Of a DNA stretch of 46,635 bases, positions 1 to 7,465 are shown piece by piece. Position 1 is the first letter of the stretch. Each line of letters begins with the position of its first letter. Source of the stretch: Acidobacteriota bacterium (GTDB lineage Bacteria > Acidobacteriota > Terriglobia > Acidiferrales > UBA7541); contig QHYS01000021.1 in the NCBI GenBank assembly GCA_003223325.1, positions 5,967 to 52,601 on the forward strand. Reading direction: 5' to 3'. The notes under the pieces were generated by a model that saw only the letters and a program-made list of their open reading frames with translations, did not search any database and was not told where the DNA came from. A program made the translations under genes and the position numbers.

Positions 1-158
1 AAGAAGTCTTGACCAGCGTTCTACGCACGAGTCGTCAACGAGCCGCCGACCCTTTGCCTAGCCTTGCTGCGTTGCTCAGATCTCCAAAATCTTACGTTCT
101 TGACTTTGGCTCGCATTACCCTGCACGTTGCTGAGCGCTTCTTCACCCGCTAAATAAT

Positions 159-625
159 TACAACAAAGCCAAGACCAAGGCGAGCGAAGCATCCGTACCG
201 TTGGTTCCAATGGTGGAGAAACGTTTGGAAGCGCATCGCAATGGATTCCCGCCTGGCGCGTACATCTTCGTAGGTGAAAGGCTCGGTCGGTCACTGAACC
301 TGGAGAACCTGGCGATGCGGGTTATCGCACCAAAACTAAAAGAAGCCGGTGTCAAGTGGGCTGGATGGCATTCGTTCCGCCGAGGTTTGGCTACTAACCT
401 TTACGCAATTGGAGTGGATGAGTGGATTATTCGGACATCTGCCGTCACGCCAACGTTGAAGTCACCAGAGCGCATTACATCAAGCCCACGACAGCACTGG
501 CTCAGCCGGCGATGAAGAACCTGGTGAAGGTGTTCGAGAAGGTCCAGAAAAATGGAAAAATGCGAGAAAGCATGTTGCCGATAAATCCGCCTGACCATCA
601 CAAAAGCCGCATAAACATTGGCTAA
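159..625 (+). pseudogene. Tyrosine recombinase (phage/island integrase), C-terminal remnant, frameshifted
   Basis: The C-terminal catalytic part of a tyrosine site-specific recombinase survives in two frames. Frame one (about 159-431) shows the beta-hairpin region (KTKASEASVPL) and the HxxR box (HSFRRG). Frame two (from about 432) continues with DICRHANVEVTRAHYIKP, holding the second His and the nucleophilic Tyr. Adding one base near 432-433 joins them as IIQDICRH, so a single-base deletion is the simplest lesion. The N-terminal core-binding domain and first catalytic Arg are not recognisable within the window, and no start codon is credible. The remnant points at and nearly touches the 3' end of a tRNA gene, the classic position of an island integrase. 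The family is clear; loss of function is inferred from the frameshift and truncation. Confidence 0.75.
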
Positions 626-633
626 AATTACGG

Positions 634-706
634 AGCCGGGGCGGGGGCTTGAACCCCGGACCTGCGGTTTACGAAACCGCCGCTCTACCAGCTGAGCTAC
701 CCCGGC
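634..706 (-). tRNA. tRNA-Thr (anticodon CGT)
   Basis: On the minus strand a full cloverleaf can be folded: acceptor stem GCCGGGG/CCCCGGC, D-arm with AGCTCAGCTGGTAGAGC, anticodon arm GCGGT-TTCGTAA-ACCGC, and T-arm with GGTTCAAGCCC. Anticodon CGT reads ACG (Thr). The discriminator is T and the following bases are CCG, so the CCA end is not fully encoded. A CATAAT hexamer on the minus strand at 741-746 could be its -10. An integrase remnant abuts the 3' end, so this tRNA probably served as an attachment site. Confidence 0.93.
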
Positions 707-911
707 CTACATGAAAACAGGAAGGTTACTCATGAGTGCCATTATGCCACATCCTTGCCGACAGCCTGCTGGTAGTATCGATCTCCGAGCAAAAGGGGGC
801 CTCGGTTTCGGCTCATGTCCAGTCCTACCTACTAGTTAAGCTAGTTCGCTCAAAACGGCCTGGCCAAAATCGCAGCAGACAAGCCGACCTAGTGCCGCGC
901 TGTAACGCCTT

Positions 912-3308
912 TTATTGTGTGGGCAGCATCATTTGTGTGAAGCCGATCGTGTTGATGGTACGGAGCATCGGCGTCAGCGGCGGCAGCAAGCTCGGCGTCA
1001 AGAAGTTGGTGTCGAACTGGTAGCCGCGGGTGGGAGGGCTGTATACGGTATTGCAGCACTTGTAGATGCCCACCGCCTGGTGGTTGTAATACAGGCTGGC
1101 GACCGAGCCTTCGTAGTAGAGGGTCTGGCCGGCCCAATTTTCCAGGTAGCGCAGGAAATTGTGCACCCCGCCATCCGTTCCGAAGTCCTGTGCCGTTCCG
1201 GCAGGTTGCTGGAACGGAACGCCCTTTCCCGCCATTAGGGCCATGCGGTAGGTGGTCGTCTGCGACTTGCGGTTGTTGAGATCGTAGGGAAATGCGAACG
1301 AGTTGACGTCGTTCCAACCGTCCGAAAGCAACATGACCGCGTCCGCGATGACCGAAGAGCCCACGCTCGCGGCACTCCAGCTAACCGAGCTCATGCCGCA
1401 TTGCCCCGGGTTGTTGTAACAGCTCTGCACGTAAACGGGGTTCTCGGAGATAACAGCCAAACCACAGGCCACGCTATTGCAAGTGCCAAGACTGATTGTG
1501 TCGCCATGGACAAGCTTCAGGGCGCGGCGGAAGAGCAGCGGCGCGTTCTGGCGCAAATCTTTAGCGTTGCTGGCAATAGCATAGGGCCATGAGGTTCCGG
1601 CTGCCGTGCAGTTGGGGTTAGCCGAGACGACTGCCCCGGGTGTAGTAATCGTCGAGACACTTGCGGAGACAGGGTTGTAGGAGCCGCTGTTGTCGAACGC
1701 CGGGGTACCTCCGTATGTCCGCAGGCTGGGACTCAGATCCACGCCATTGATGTAATCGCCTTCGACGTCCTCACCGCCATCGAGTGTGCCGTTGGGGCAT
1801 GCGCCCGAACTCGCGGGGTTGACGATGTCCTCGTAGCCGAAGCCACCCGTGAGTGCTGCCGTCGTTGAGACCGAAGGGGGCGGACCCCCGGCCGTGTTGT
1901 CCACTCTTTCGCCGCGGCGGTCGGAGAAGTAGATTGAGTAGCCGTCTTTGGCTAGAGCGTTCGCGCCATTCGTGCCAATGGCGCTGGTGAACCATTTGGC
2001 TAGATTCGCCACATCCAGTTCGAGGTAGTGGATGGCTCCCGCCAGCGTTAGCTGCCCGCTGCCTAGAGCGGTGTCGCGCAGCAGTGCTTCGCGCGTGTCA
2101 TAGAGTACGTTTGGCCAGAAGTCGTAACCATGTTGGTTAGCTGTGATGCCGGACGGAGTACCACAATGGTTGCTGGAACTCCAGAAAGACGGATTGTCCC
2201 TCACGCGTGCGAGCCGGATCACAGCGTTCGCGCTGGGATCCGCGCACCCGACTGTCGAAACACCGCTATGAGCCGTCGGACCTGAGGCGACCTGCTGCGA
2301 GCTCGGCAGGGAGGCGAGAGCTGGGGGAACTGTGCTCGAGCCCTGCGGGTTGATATTTCGCCCAGTGTATCCCAGGTTCAAGATTTCACCGGTCACATCG
2401 ACCCATGTGCCGGGCGTAGCCTTACTCTGATAGTCAATCTTGATGCAACCTATGATGATTGGGTAATACTGCTTCACCCAGTAACCATTGGTCGGGGAAT
2501 AGACGCCGCTCGCAGCCGCATAAGAGACCGGGAGGGGGAACGTGTTCGTCCCAACACCAGTGAGCCAGGAAGGTGCGGCATTGTAAGGAGGCTGGCCGGC
2601 ACCCGCTGTGGCGGAGGTGTCCCAGGCAAGAGTGGCCAGATCAACCGGAGTGGCCGGGCCGGCGCCGTTCGGAGCCAGATTTGGCAGGTTCGTGGAGCTG
2701 TTGCTGCTGATGTCGCTATCCGAGCATCCGCCGGACGGGCCATAGTCCGATAACAGGACGCGCAGACTCACCTGACTGTAGTATCTTTCCGCGAGTTTGG
2801 CGGAACTCGAGGCGTTCTCGTTGTGCTGCGGCCGCCGAATCAGGTCGGTCGGTTGTCCGCCGATCGACGGCGTGGCGATCGACACATTGAGCGGCTTCAC
2901 ACCGGTTTCCTTGACGGCGATATGGTTGTTGTAGACGCTGGTGGCCATCGCCCTGAACGATGCATCCCACGGGCCGATATTGCCGTAATAGTTGCTGCTG
3001 CCCAGTACGCTTTGGTTTGGGTTCTGCACGATCAGGTTCGCCACTCCAGAGCCGGTGGTGACGTTGACCGTGCCCGTGTAGTTGGAACTCGTCAACCAGC
3101 CATTCTCCAGATTCTTCGTAATGATCTCGCCGGCTGCGGTCACCTTTTGGCTCAAGGTGAGCGTACTACCGCCGCCTTCTGCGAGCCACAGGTTGCCGTT
3201 GGTGTGTACGCGTCCCCCGAAGTTGAAATTCGGGCCAGCGAAGAAGGCTAGATCTGTTTGGGAAAAGAACCCGAACTGAAAGATCGGAATCCCCACGGTT
3301 TGCACCAA
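912..3308 (-). CDS. PilX-family pilus protein, C-terminal part (frame-separated from 3166-3801)
   Basis: A frame of about 798 residues that continues the pilus protein begun at 3801. It opens with VQTVGIPIFQFGFF and FAGPNFNFGGRVHTNGNLW, a stretch I associate with the middle of long acidobacterial PilX-like proteins, followed by a large, Ser/Gly/Asn-rich, secreted-looking region with scattered Cys and the motif GLAVISENPVYVQ. The frame opens just after a TGA near 3324; native-looking sequence (KLQRLVQTV) precedes the nominal GTG start, so this is an internal fragment rather than an independent gene. It has no prepilin leader, so on its own it could not enter a pilus. Likely non-functional unless the lesion is a sequencing error or is bypassed. 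The family role (minor pilin or adhesin) is inferred. Confidence 0.7.
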   Translation of the reverse strand: MVQTVGIPIFQFGFFSQTDLAFFAGPNFNFGGRVHTNGNLWLAEGGGSTLTLSQKVTAAGEIITKNLENGWLTSSNYTGTVNVTTGSGVANLIVQNPNQSVLGSSNYYGNIGPWDASFRAMATSVYNNHIAVKETGVKPLNVSIATPSIGGQPTDLIRRPQHNENASSSAKLAERYYSQVSLRVLLSDYGPSGGCSDSDISSNSSTNLPNLAPNGAGPATPVDLATLAWDTSATAGAGQPPYNAAPSWLTGVGTNTFPLPVSYAAASGVYSPTNGYWVKQYYPIIIGCIKIDYQSKATPGTWVDVTGEILNLGYTGRNINPQGSSTVPPALASLPSSQQVASGPTAHSGVSTVGCADPSANAVIRLARVRDNPSFWSSSNHCGTPSGITANQHGYDFWPNVLYDTREALLRDTALGSGQLTLAGAIHYLELDVANLAKWFTSAIGTNGANALAKDGYSIYFSDRRGERVDNTAGGPPPSVSTTAALTGGFGYEDIVNPASSGACPNGTLDGGEDVEGDYINGVDLSPSLRTYGGTPAFDNSGSYNPVSASVSTITTPGAVVSANPNCTAAGTSWPYAIASNAKDLRQNAPLLFRRALKLVHGDTISLGTCNSVACGLAVISENPVYVQSCYNNPGQCGMSSVSWSAASVGSSVIADAVMLLSDGWNDVNSFAFPYDLNNRKSQTTTYRMALMAGKGVPFQQPAGTAQDFGTDGGVHNFLRYLENWAGQTLYYEGSVASLYYNHQAVGIYKCCNTVYSPPTRGYQFDTNFLTPSLLPPLTPMLRTINTIGFTQMMLPTQ

Positions 3309-3801
3309 GCGCTGAAGCTTGACTCACCAAGCCAGCATATGTCCCGCTGGAGATCGTGCCGAAGCCGCTCGCGGGCACATTGGCATTGCTCGCACTTGGC
3401 CTGAAGCTAATCTGGTAACCAGACCCTGGGGAGCTGCTGCCCGCAGCAATGTATTGGACGCCTGGAATATTGGAGGGCGGCCCCGGGTTAGTGAGTAGGT
3501 TGTTGATGGCCGTCCGGTCGGGCGCATAATTAGCGTTGAACACATTTTCGAGGCTCGCGGTGAGAGACTCCATGCCCGCTTCGGCGCCGTAGAAAGCACG
3601 CTGGCGGTCGCTGTTGTTGCCTCCCAACTTTTGATCATCGAGCACGAGCCATGAGACTCCAACAACCATGGCCGAGAGCAGCAGCAAGACGATCATCGTG
3701 GTCATGAGCGCTATCCCATGGTTGCCACGATCCCTCACCAATTCTTCGCTTCTGGTTGTCGAAATGGTTGAATCAGAATGTGTCTGTGGCCTCATGTCCA
3801 T
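3166..3801 (-). CDS. pilX: PilX-like minor pilin, N-terminal part (frameshifted near 3300-3330)
   Basis: N-terminal half of a PilX-type type IV pilus protein: a short basic leader, then GIALMTTMIVLLLLSAMVVG (hydrophobic pilin helix) and DRQRAFYGAEAGMESL, the hallmark of the PilX N-terminal domain. Family-like sequence runs to GTYAGLV (about 3327). Past that point the frame reads basic, low-complexity residues, a frame-shifted version of the sequence encoded by 912-3308. The lesion sits between two copies of CACCAAGC (plus strand, 3303-3310 and 3325-3332). ATG 3795 is better spaced than ATG 3801 from an AAGGGG ribosome site. Last gene of the pilW-pilV-fimT operon on this strand. Confidence 0.75.
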   Translation of the reverse strand: MDMRPQTHSDSTISTTRSEELVRDRGNHGIALMTTMIVLLLLSAMVVGVSWLVLDDQKLGGNNSDRQRAFYGAEAGMESLTASLENVFNANYAPDRTAINNLLTNPGPPSNIPGVQYIAAGSSSPGSGYQISFRPSASNANVPASGFGTISSGTYAGLVSQASALGANRGDSDLSVRVLFPNRSSLLRWPEFQLRGTRTHQRQPVARRRRR

Positions 3802-3867
3802 GCCCCTTGATGACCTTCACTGAAACTCGTTATAGAAATCCAGGCCGCGAATGCTCACGACGGTTTG

Positions 3868-5013
3868 CTAATTGTTCCGGAAATACGTTCCACTCTGGCT
3901 GTAGGGATTCTCTGACCGCGCGTAAAGAATGATGTAGGCATCGCGGATATCCGGCAGTTGTGCCTGCGTGGGATTTTCTTGGCCCGCCGTGACCGTGACG
4001 GGATTCGAACCAGCATTGAGAATGTCGTAGAAAAGCTGCATGTTCTCGATCACTTCTCCGACCGCCTGCGGCTGCTTCAGATTCACCTGGCGCATGAGCA
4101 CCGGGCGGTTCGGATTCGAATTGTCGATGAAGTACGTAATCATCCAAACGCGAGTGGCCGTAGTTGTCGGATAGTTCCCGGAACCAGGAGGTGGCGACTG
4201 GATTTGCGCGAGGGTTCCGGTCGACGCTCCCGAGTTATTCAGAGCGAACGGATCCCCTGAACTGAATTTGATCGAATTATCCGCGGTATCGACTGACGAT
4301 ACGTAGAGGAGTGCCATCTGACCCGTCGAATCGCTGGTGGCCGTGTCGGTGCCCGTAATGCTCCCGTCTCCCAGCGTGTTATTGTTCTGCAGAAGAATCA
4401 GGTCGCCAGGATTGAGACCCGTGTTGCCATTGTTGATCACGATACAAGAGGGATCGAAGGTAACTTTGGTCGTCGAGCCCGTGGTCACGATGCTTCCAGC
4501 AGGGGCTGGTGTGGGATTGCTTGCTGCGCAACCCGCCGAGCCGGCGCCAGGGCTCAGGTAGATGGGGAATTCATTGAGCCAGTGCCCGCTCGCGTCCACC
4601 AGAGTCGTATCGGCGTAGAGCAGGGTAACCATATCGGTGCCTACACCCGACGTTGCTGTCCTTGGCCCCAATTGGTATCCAGTGATGATTGCCGGCAGCG
4701 CCGTCCAAGTGGTATTGAACGTGCCGAAACTCGCCCCCGGCGTGCCGGGGCCCGGCCGATTCAGCGCCGAGGTTCCGCCCGAGTTGGGGATCGTAATCCC
4801 TCCCAGCGGGATGCCTTCTCCGGTCTGGATAAAATCCCGAACCATGTAATTGAGGCCGGCACGTAAATTTTGCTGCGTGTCCGCCATCAAGCTCACCGCC
4901 TCGGTAGTATGAAAGGCGTTCGTCAGAGTGCCGAGAGTGGCCGCCACGATGAGCGACAATACCGTGATGGCCACCAGCACCTCTATCAGCGTGAACCCCT
5001 CTTCTCGTCTCAT
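3868..5013 (-). CDS. pilW: PilW-like minor pilin / type IV pilus assembly protein
   Basis: Prepilin-type protein of about 381 residues. The leader MRREEG is cut before FTLIEVLVAITVLSLIV (Glu at +5), the class III signal recognised by prepilin peptidase PilD. The next helix (NLRAGLNYMVRDFIQTGEGI) and the large Gly/Ser/Thr-rich globular part match the acidobacterial PilW pattern. I chose ATG 5013, preceded by GGAG at about 7 bases, over GTG 5031. In the family, minor pilins prime pilus assembly in the inner membrane. Second-to-last in the pilus operon, directly downstream of pilV and 66 bp upstream of the PilX-like gene. Confidence 0.82.
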   Translation of the reverse strand: MRREEGFTLIEVLVAITVLSLIVAATLGTLTNAFHTTEAVSLMADTQQNLRAGLNYMVRDFIQTGEGIPLGGITIPNSGGTSALNRPGPGTPGASFGTFNTTWTALPAIITGYQLGPRTATSGVGTDMVTLLYADTTLVDASGHWLNEFPIYLSPGAGSAGCAASNPTPAPAGSIVTTGSTTKVTFDPSCIVINNGNTGLNPGDLILLQNNNTLGDGSITGTDTATSDSTGQMALLYVSSVDTADNSIKFSSGDPFALNNSGASTGTLAQIQSPPPGSGNYPTTTATRVWMITYFIDNSNPNRPVLMRQVNLKQPQAVGEVIENMQLFYDILNAGSNPVTVTAGQENPTQAQLPDIRDAYIILYARSENPYSQSGTYFRNN

Positions 5014-5030
5014 TCGATTTCTCCGTCGCA

Positions 5031-5630
5031 CTACGAAAAGTTCGAAATGTACGCGGTGAGGGTGTACGAGCGATTGCCAAAGCGACCGGACGCATACGTC
5101 ACCGTTACCTGAATCTGCCGCAGGTTTGCGATGGGGTTTCCGCCGCTATCCAGCACGGGCGTGATCGTTATCGTCCGATTGAAATTGGAAAGGGGCACGA
5201 GGGTTCCGCTGGTGCTGTTGACGACGCCGCTGCCATTGGGCAAGATGAGAGCATCAGGCGCCGCCAGGGGACCTCCGGCGCAGGCGGTGCCGTTAAAATC
5301 GTCTGCCGTGCCGAGGATCCCATCGAGCCCCTGACCACAAAGCGGCGTGGCGCCGCCCACAAAAATTCCGCTGCTGCACAGGCTCGAAGACTGGTTGCAA
5401 ATCGTGCTCCAAGTGGCTTGCCCAATGTCGCGCGCCGTGAAGATTGATTCCACGGCCTCGGCAGCCTTCTGCTGCGCGATGTAGTCGTACTGAGACATGC
5501 CCATATAGGCCATGCCGTCCGCCAGAACCGCAGCTAGACCCAGAACGCCGATCATCAACACGGCCAGCGCAATCATGGTTTCCGTCAGCGTGAAGCCGCT
5601 CGGTAAAGAGGCGAGTTTGCGAATTCTCAT
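5031..5630 (-). CDS. pilV: PilV-like type IV pilus modification/minor pilin
   Basis: About 199 residues. Prepilin leader MRIRKLASLPSG is followed by FTLTETMIALAVLMIGVLGL (Phe at +1, Glu at +5) and then QQKAAEAVESIFTARD, typical of PilV. ATG 5630 is chosen because GAGGGAG lies about 7 bases upstream; an alternative ATG at 5657 would overlap fimT. The C-terminal domain ends in repeated beta-strand-like sequence (RQIQVTVTYASGRFGNRSY). Expected to join PilW and PilX in the minor pilin complex that initiates fibres. Sits between fimT and pilW. Confidence 0.83.
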   Translation of the reverse strand: MRIRKLASLPSGFTLTETMIALAVLMIGVLGLAAVLADGMAYMGMSQYDYIAQQKAAEAVESIFTARDIGQATWSTICNQSSSLCSSGIFVGGATPLCGQGLDGILGTADDFNGTACAGGPLAAPDALILPNGSGVVNSTSGTLVPLSNFNRTITITPVLDSGGNPIANLRQIQVTVTYASGRFGNRSYTLTAYISNFS

Positions 5631-5644
5631 GCGCGAACTCCCTC

Positions 5645-6301
5645 TCATCGGAACCAAGTTCTTCCGGTGCCGTGATACGCAAACACGCGGCCTGTATTAC
5701 CCAGTACCGTGATTGCCCGCGCCGACGATGGTATTCCTGCTTCCCCGATAAACACGCTCAGGTTAATTGGATTTCCGTTACCCTCGGTGAAAGTCCCGTC
5801 GCTTTGGAATGCCATGCCCGATGATGGAGCCCCGGGAGTCGACCCAAAGTAAAGGCCATTAGGAGGCGCCGGCGAGCCGCCAATGAATCCATCAGGGGTG
5901 TCAGGCTGACCGGCGAAACTCAGCAATTGCACGCGGCCCTCGATTGGAAGCACCAGAAATGGGCTCGGAGCCAGGGTTTGCGTGGGCGGAGCGGGCGGCG
6001 TACCCGGGTTGACGACCATGAGTGTCAAAGCGATACAGTTGAGTACGCCGCCGGCTGGCGGGCAGGCGGTCCCTCCTGCAGCGTTCAGAAACTGCACTAC
6101 GATGGTGCGGCGATCGGAAATCGCCAGCTCGCGGGCCTGACGCAGCGTGCTTTTTAGCTGGGCCATTCCTGCGTTCGCCTGGATTTGCTGCCACATCGGT
6201 TGCATTTCGATGACGGCCATAGCCGCGACCACAAGGACGATGAGCACACATGTCAGAAGTTCCGGCACACTGAAACCACCCATCCTTCGTCGGCAGACCA
6301 C
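5645..6301 (-). CDS. fimT: GspH/FimT-family pseudopilin
   Basis: Pseudopilin with the cleavage site GG/FSVPELL and the hydrophobic helix TCVLIVLVVAAMAVIEM, then QLKSTLRQARELAISDRRTIVVQF, the GspH/FimT signature after the helix. The open frame begins at ATG 6406, but that would give an unusually long leader of about 44 residues; GTG 6301 gives the normal-length leader MVCRRRMGG, so I prefer it although no strong ribosome site is visible. First gene of the minor-pilin operon; a GTAC-rich direct repeat lies upstream at 6441-6475. Confidence 0.78.
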   Translation of the reverse strand: MVCRRRMGGFSVPELLTCVLIVLVVAAMAVIEMQPMWQQIQANAGMAQLKSTLRQARELAISDRRTIVVQFLNAAGGTACPPAGGVLNCIALTLMVVNPGTPPAPPTQTLAPSPFLVLPIEGRVQLLSFAGQPDTPDGFIGGSPAPPNGLYFGSTPGAPSSGMAFQSDGTFTEGNGNPINLSVFIGEAGIPSSARAITVLGNTGRVFAYHGTGRTWFR

Positions 6302-6440
6302 GGCACCGTCTAAGGGAGCCTGCGGCCTAGAATTTGGAGCGGAGAGCCCGGTCAGTGAACAACCACTTTGCCCGGCAACGCTTTCGTCGTCGTGTCTGAC
6401 TAGCACCCTAACCCCCTTTTTCCGACCAGCATTTCACCTT

Positions 6441-6475
6441 GGTACTTAGGTACGTGGACCGTGGTACTTGGGTAC
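6441..6475. repeat. Direct repeat GGTACTTRGGTAC x2, candidate operator upstream of the pilus operon
   Basis: GGTACTTAGGTAC (6441-6453) and GGTACTTGGGTAC (6463-6475) differ by one base and start 22 bp apart, about two helical turns. Each half contains two GTAC palindromes 8 bp apart. The element lies between the start region of fimT (minus) and a small plus-strand frame at 6485, a position suited to a regulator binding as a pair of dimers. No cognate regulator is seen in the window. Confidence 0.5.
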
Positions 6476-6484
6476 TTGACGGTT

Positions 6485-6610
6485 ATGGCGCAAACGGGTG
6501 GCCAAATGAGGGCCATAGGCAATGCCCTGAAGGAATGGGAGTTGCGCGATGATCTGGTTTTGATCGAAGACCACGGAAACTCCCAGACGGGTAGAAAAGT
6601 GACAAGATAA
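6485..6610 (+). CDS. Possible 41-residue protein, unrecognised
   Basis: An open frame from ATG 6485 (second ATG 6506) to TAA 6608. Its composition is protein-like (NALKEWELRDDLVLIEDHG, ending GRKVTR) and unlike the shadow frames around it. No ribosome site is evident. The same DNA can form two hairpins (an imperfect AGGGC/GCCCT stem, and TGGGAGTT 6536-6543 pairing with AACTCCCA 6578-6585), so a structured RNA or a gene relic are alternatives. Confidence 0.25.
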   Translation: MAQTGGQMRAIGNALKEWELRDDLVLIEDHGNSQTGRKVTR

Positions 6611-6869
6611 GTGTGCTAGGCTCTGAGGTGCGGAACCCAGTGCTCTGGAGCTTTCACGTTGGCGCCGCTACCAGAAATTCGCGATACGAATCGGGAAGGA
6701 CGTCGCGGGTAAAGATTCGTGTGCGGCACTTGAATCACTCCAGCGACACTTTTTTCTTCGATCCTCACGGATGCCGGCCGCCGCGGCCAGCGTGCGTTGT
6801 GAATTCCGCCCGGAACGGTCTGGAGATTAGTAAGATGTTACGTTACGAAGCTGGCCTTGGCGCGAGACT
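6611..6869. other. Non-coding stretch, nothing recognised
   Basis: Between the small frame at 6485 and the end of the membrane-protein gene at 6870. The one plus-strand open frame here (from 6613) is low-complexity, lacks a ribosome site and overlaps the neighbouring gene antisense. I see no gene, RNA gene or terminator. Confidence 0.5.
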
Positions 6870-7046
6870 TTACCGAGAGAAGGGATACATTAGCCAGCCA
6901 ATTCCGATAGCCACCAACAGGAAGGCCAAGAAAGCCCATACGGCGTAGCGCACGCGTTCGCTCGTGCTCTTTTTTGAGAGAAAAGCAAAGGCCAGCGATA
7001 CGGCCAGCCCGAAAATCACCATGGTTTGAAAATGATTGAGGATCAT
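6870..7046 (-). CDS. Small two-helix membrane protein, unknown function
   Basis: 58 residues from ATG 7046, which overlaps the previous gene's stop as ATGA; translational coupling is likely. Two hydrophobic segments (TMVIFGLAVSLAFAFL and YAVWAFLAFLLVAIGIGWLM) are separated by a charged stretch SKKSTSERVR, so both ends probably face the same side. A longer frame up to 7106 exists, but its extra residues overlap the upstream gene. Conserved linkage with the upstream DUF6677-type gene and the M24 peptidase is my recollection of acidobacterial genomes; no function is known to me. Confidence 0.6.
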   Translation of the reverse strand: MILNHFQTMVIFGLAVSLAFAFLSKKSTSERVRYAVWAFLAFLLVAIGIGWLMYPFSR

Positions 7047-7465
7047 GGCCCAGCGTGCCATTCCTCTTTCGATCCAAACCCAATTTGAAGCACTTCCAAA
7101 ACGCATAGCAAATTCAAGACGCCGGCCGTAGCAAACAGGCGCGTGCCGTAATCTCCTGAAGCTCTCGAAACATCCGCACCTGCGGGGTTGATGGTGCCGG
7201 CGAGGAAATAGAAGATTCCGCTGCCAATATCGGCGAGGAATCCGAGCATGTCAAATGCGTCGGCCGCGTTCGAACTGAATACGTTTCCCCGCATCCACAA
7301 CCCTATGAGCGCCAGCATTACAACGGCAAAGAAGTACACGATGGCCTTGCTCCATTTCCGGAGCAACGCGTGCCCCAGCCCGGGCACGAACCAACCCGCC
7401 GCGGCCGCCACTAGCGCGAGTGCGGGGTTGATAGGGTTCTTTTGTGGTTGGGCCATCCTATTCAA
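7043..7465 (-). CDS. DUF6677-like integral membrane protein
   Basis: 140 residues with several hydrophobic helices. The motif WFVPGLGHALLRKWSKA near the N-terminus (PGLGH) resembles small membrane proteins annotated DUF6677 in Acidobacteria. A soluble-looking segment (NAADAFDMLGFLADIG) separates helices 2 and 3. ATG 7465 overlaps the M24 peptidase stop by four bases and its own stop overlaps the next start, so the three genes form one tightly coupled unit. Function unknown; membrane location is inferred from composition. Confidence 0.6.
   Translation of the reverse strand: MNRMAQPQKNPINPALALVAAAAGWFVPGLGHALLRKWSKAIVYFFAVVMLALIGLWMRGNVFSSNAADAFDMLGFLADIGSGIFYFLAGTINPAGADVSRASGDYGTRLFATAGVLNLLCVLEVLQIGFGSKEEWHAGP

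Noticed and set aside
3303-3332. Programmed ribosomal frameshift in the PilX-like gene
   Set aside because: No slippery heptamer is obvious, native residues are missing at the junction, and similar lesions break proC and the phosphoesterase, so damage or artefact is the simpler reading.
6613-6948. 111-codon plus-strand frame
   Set aside because: No ribosome site, atypical composition, overlaps the coupled membrane-protein gene antisense.
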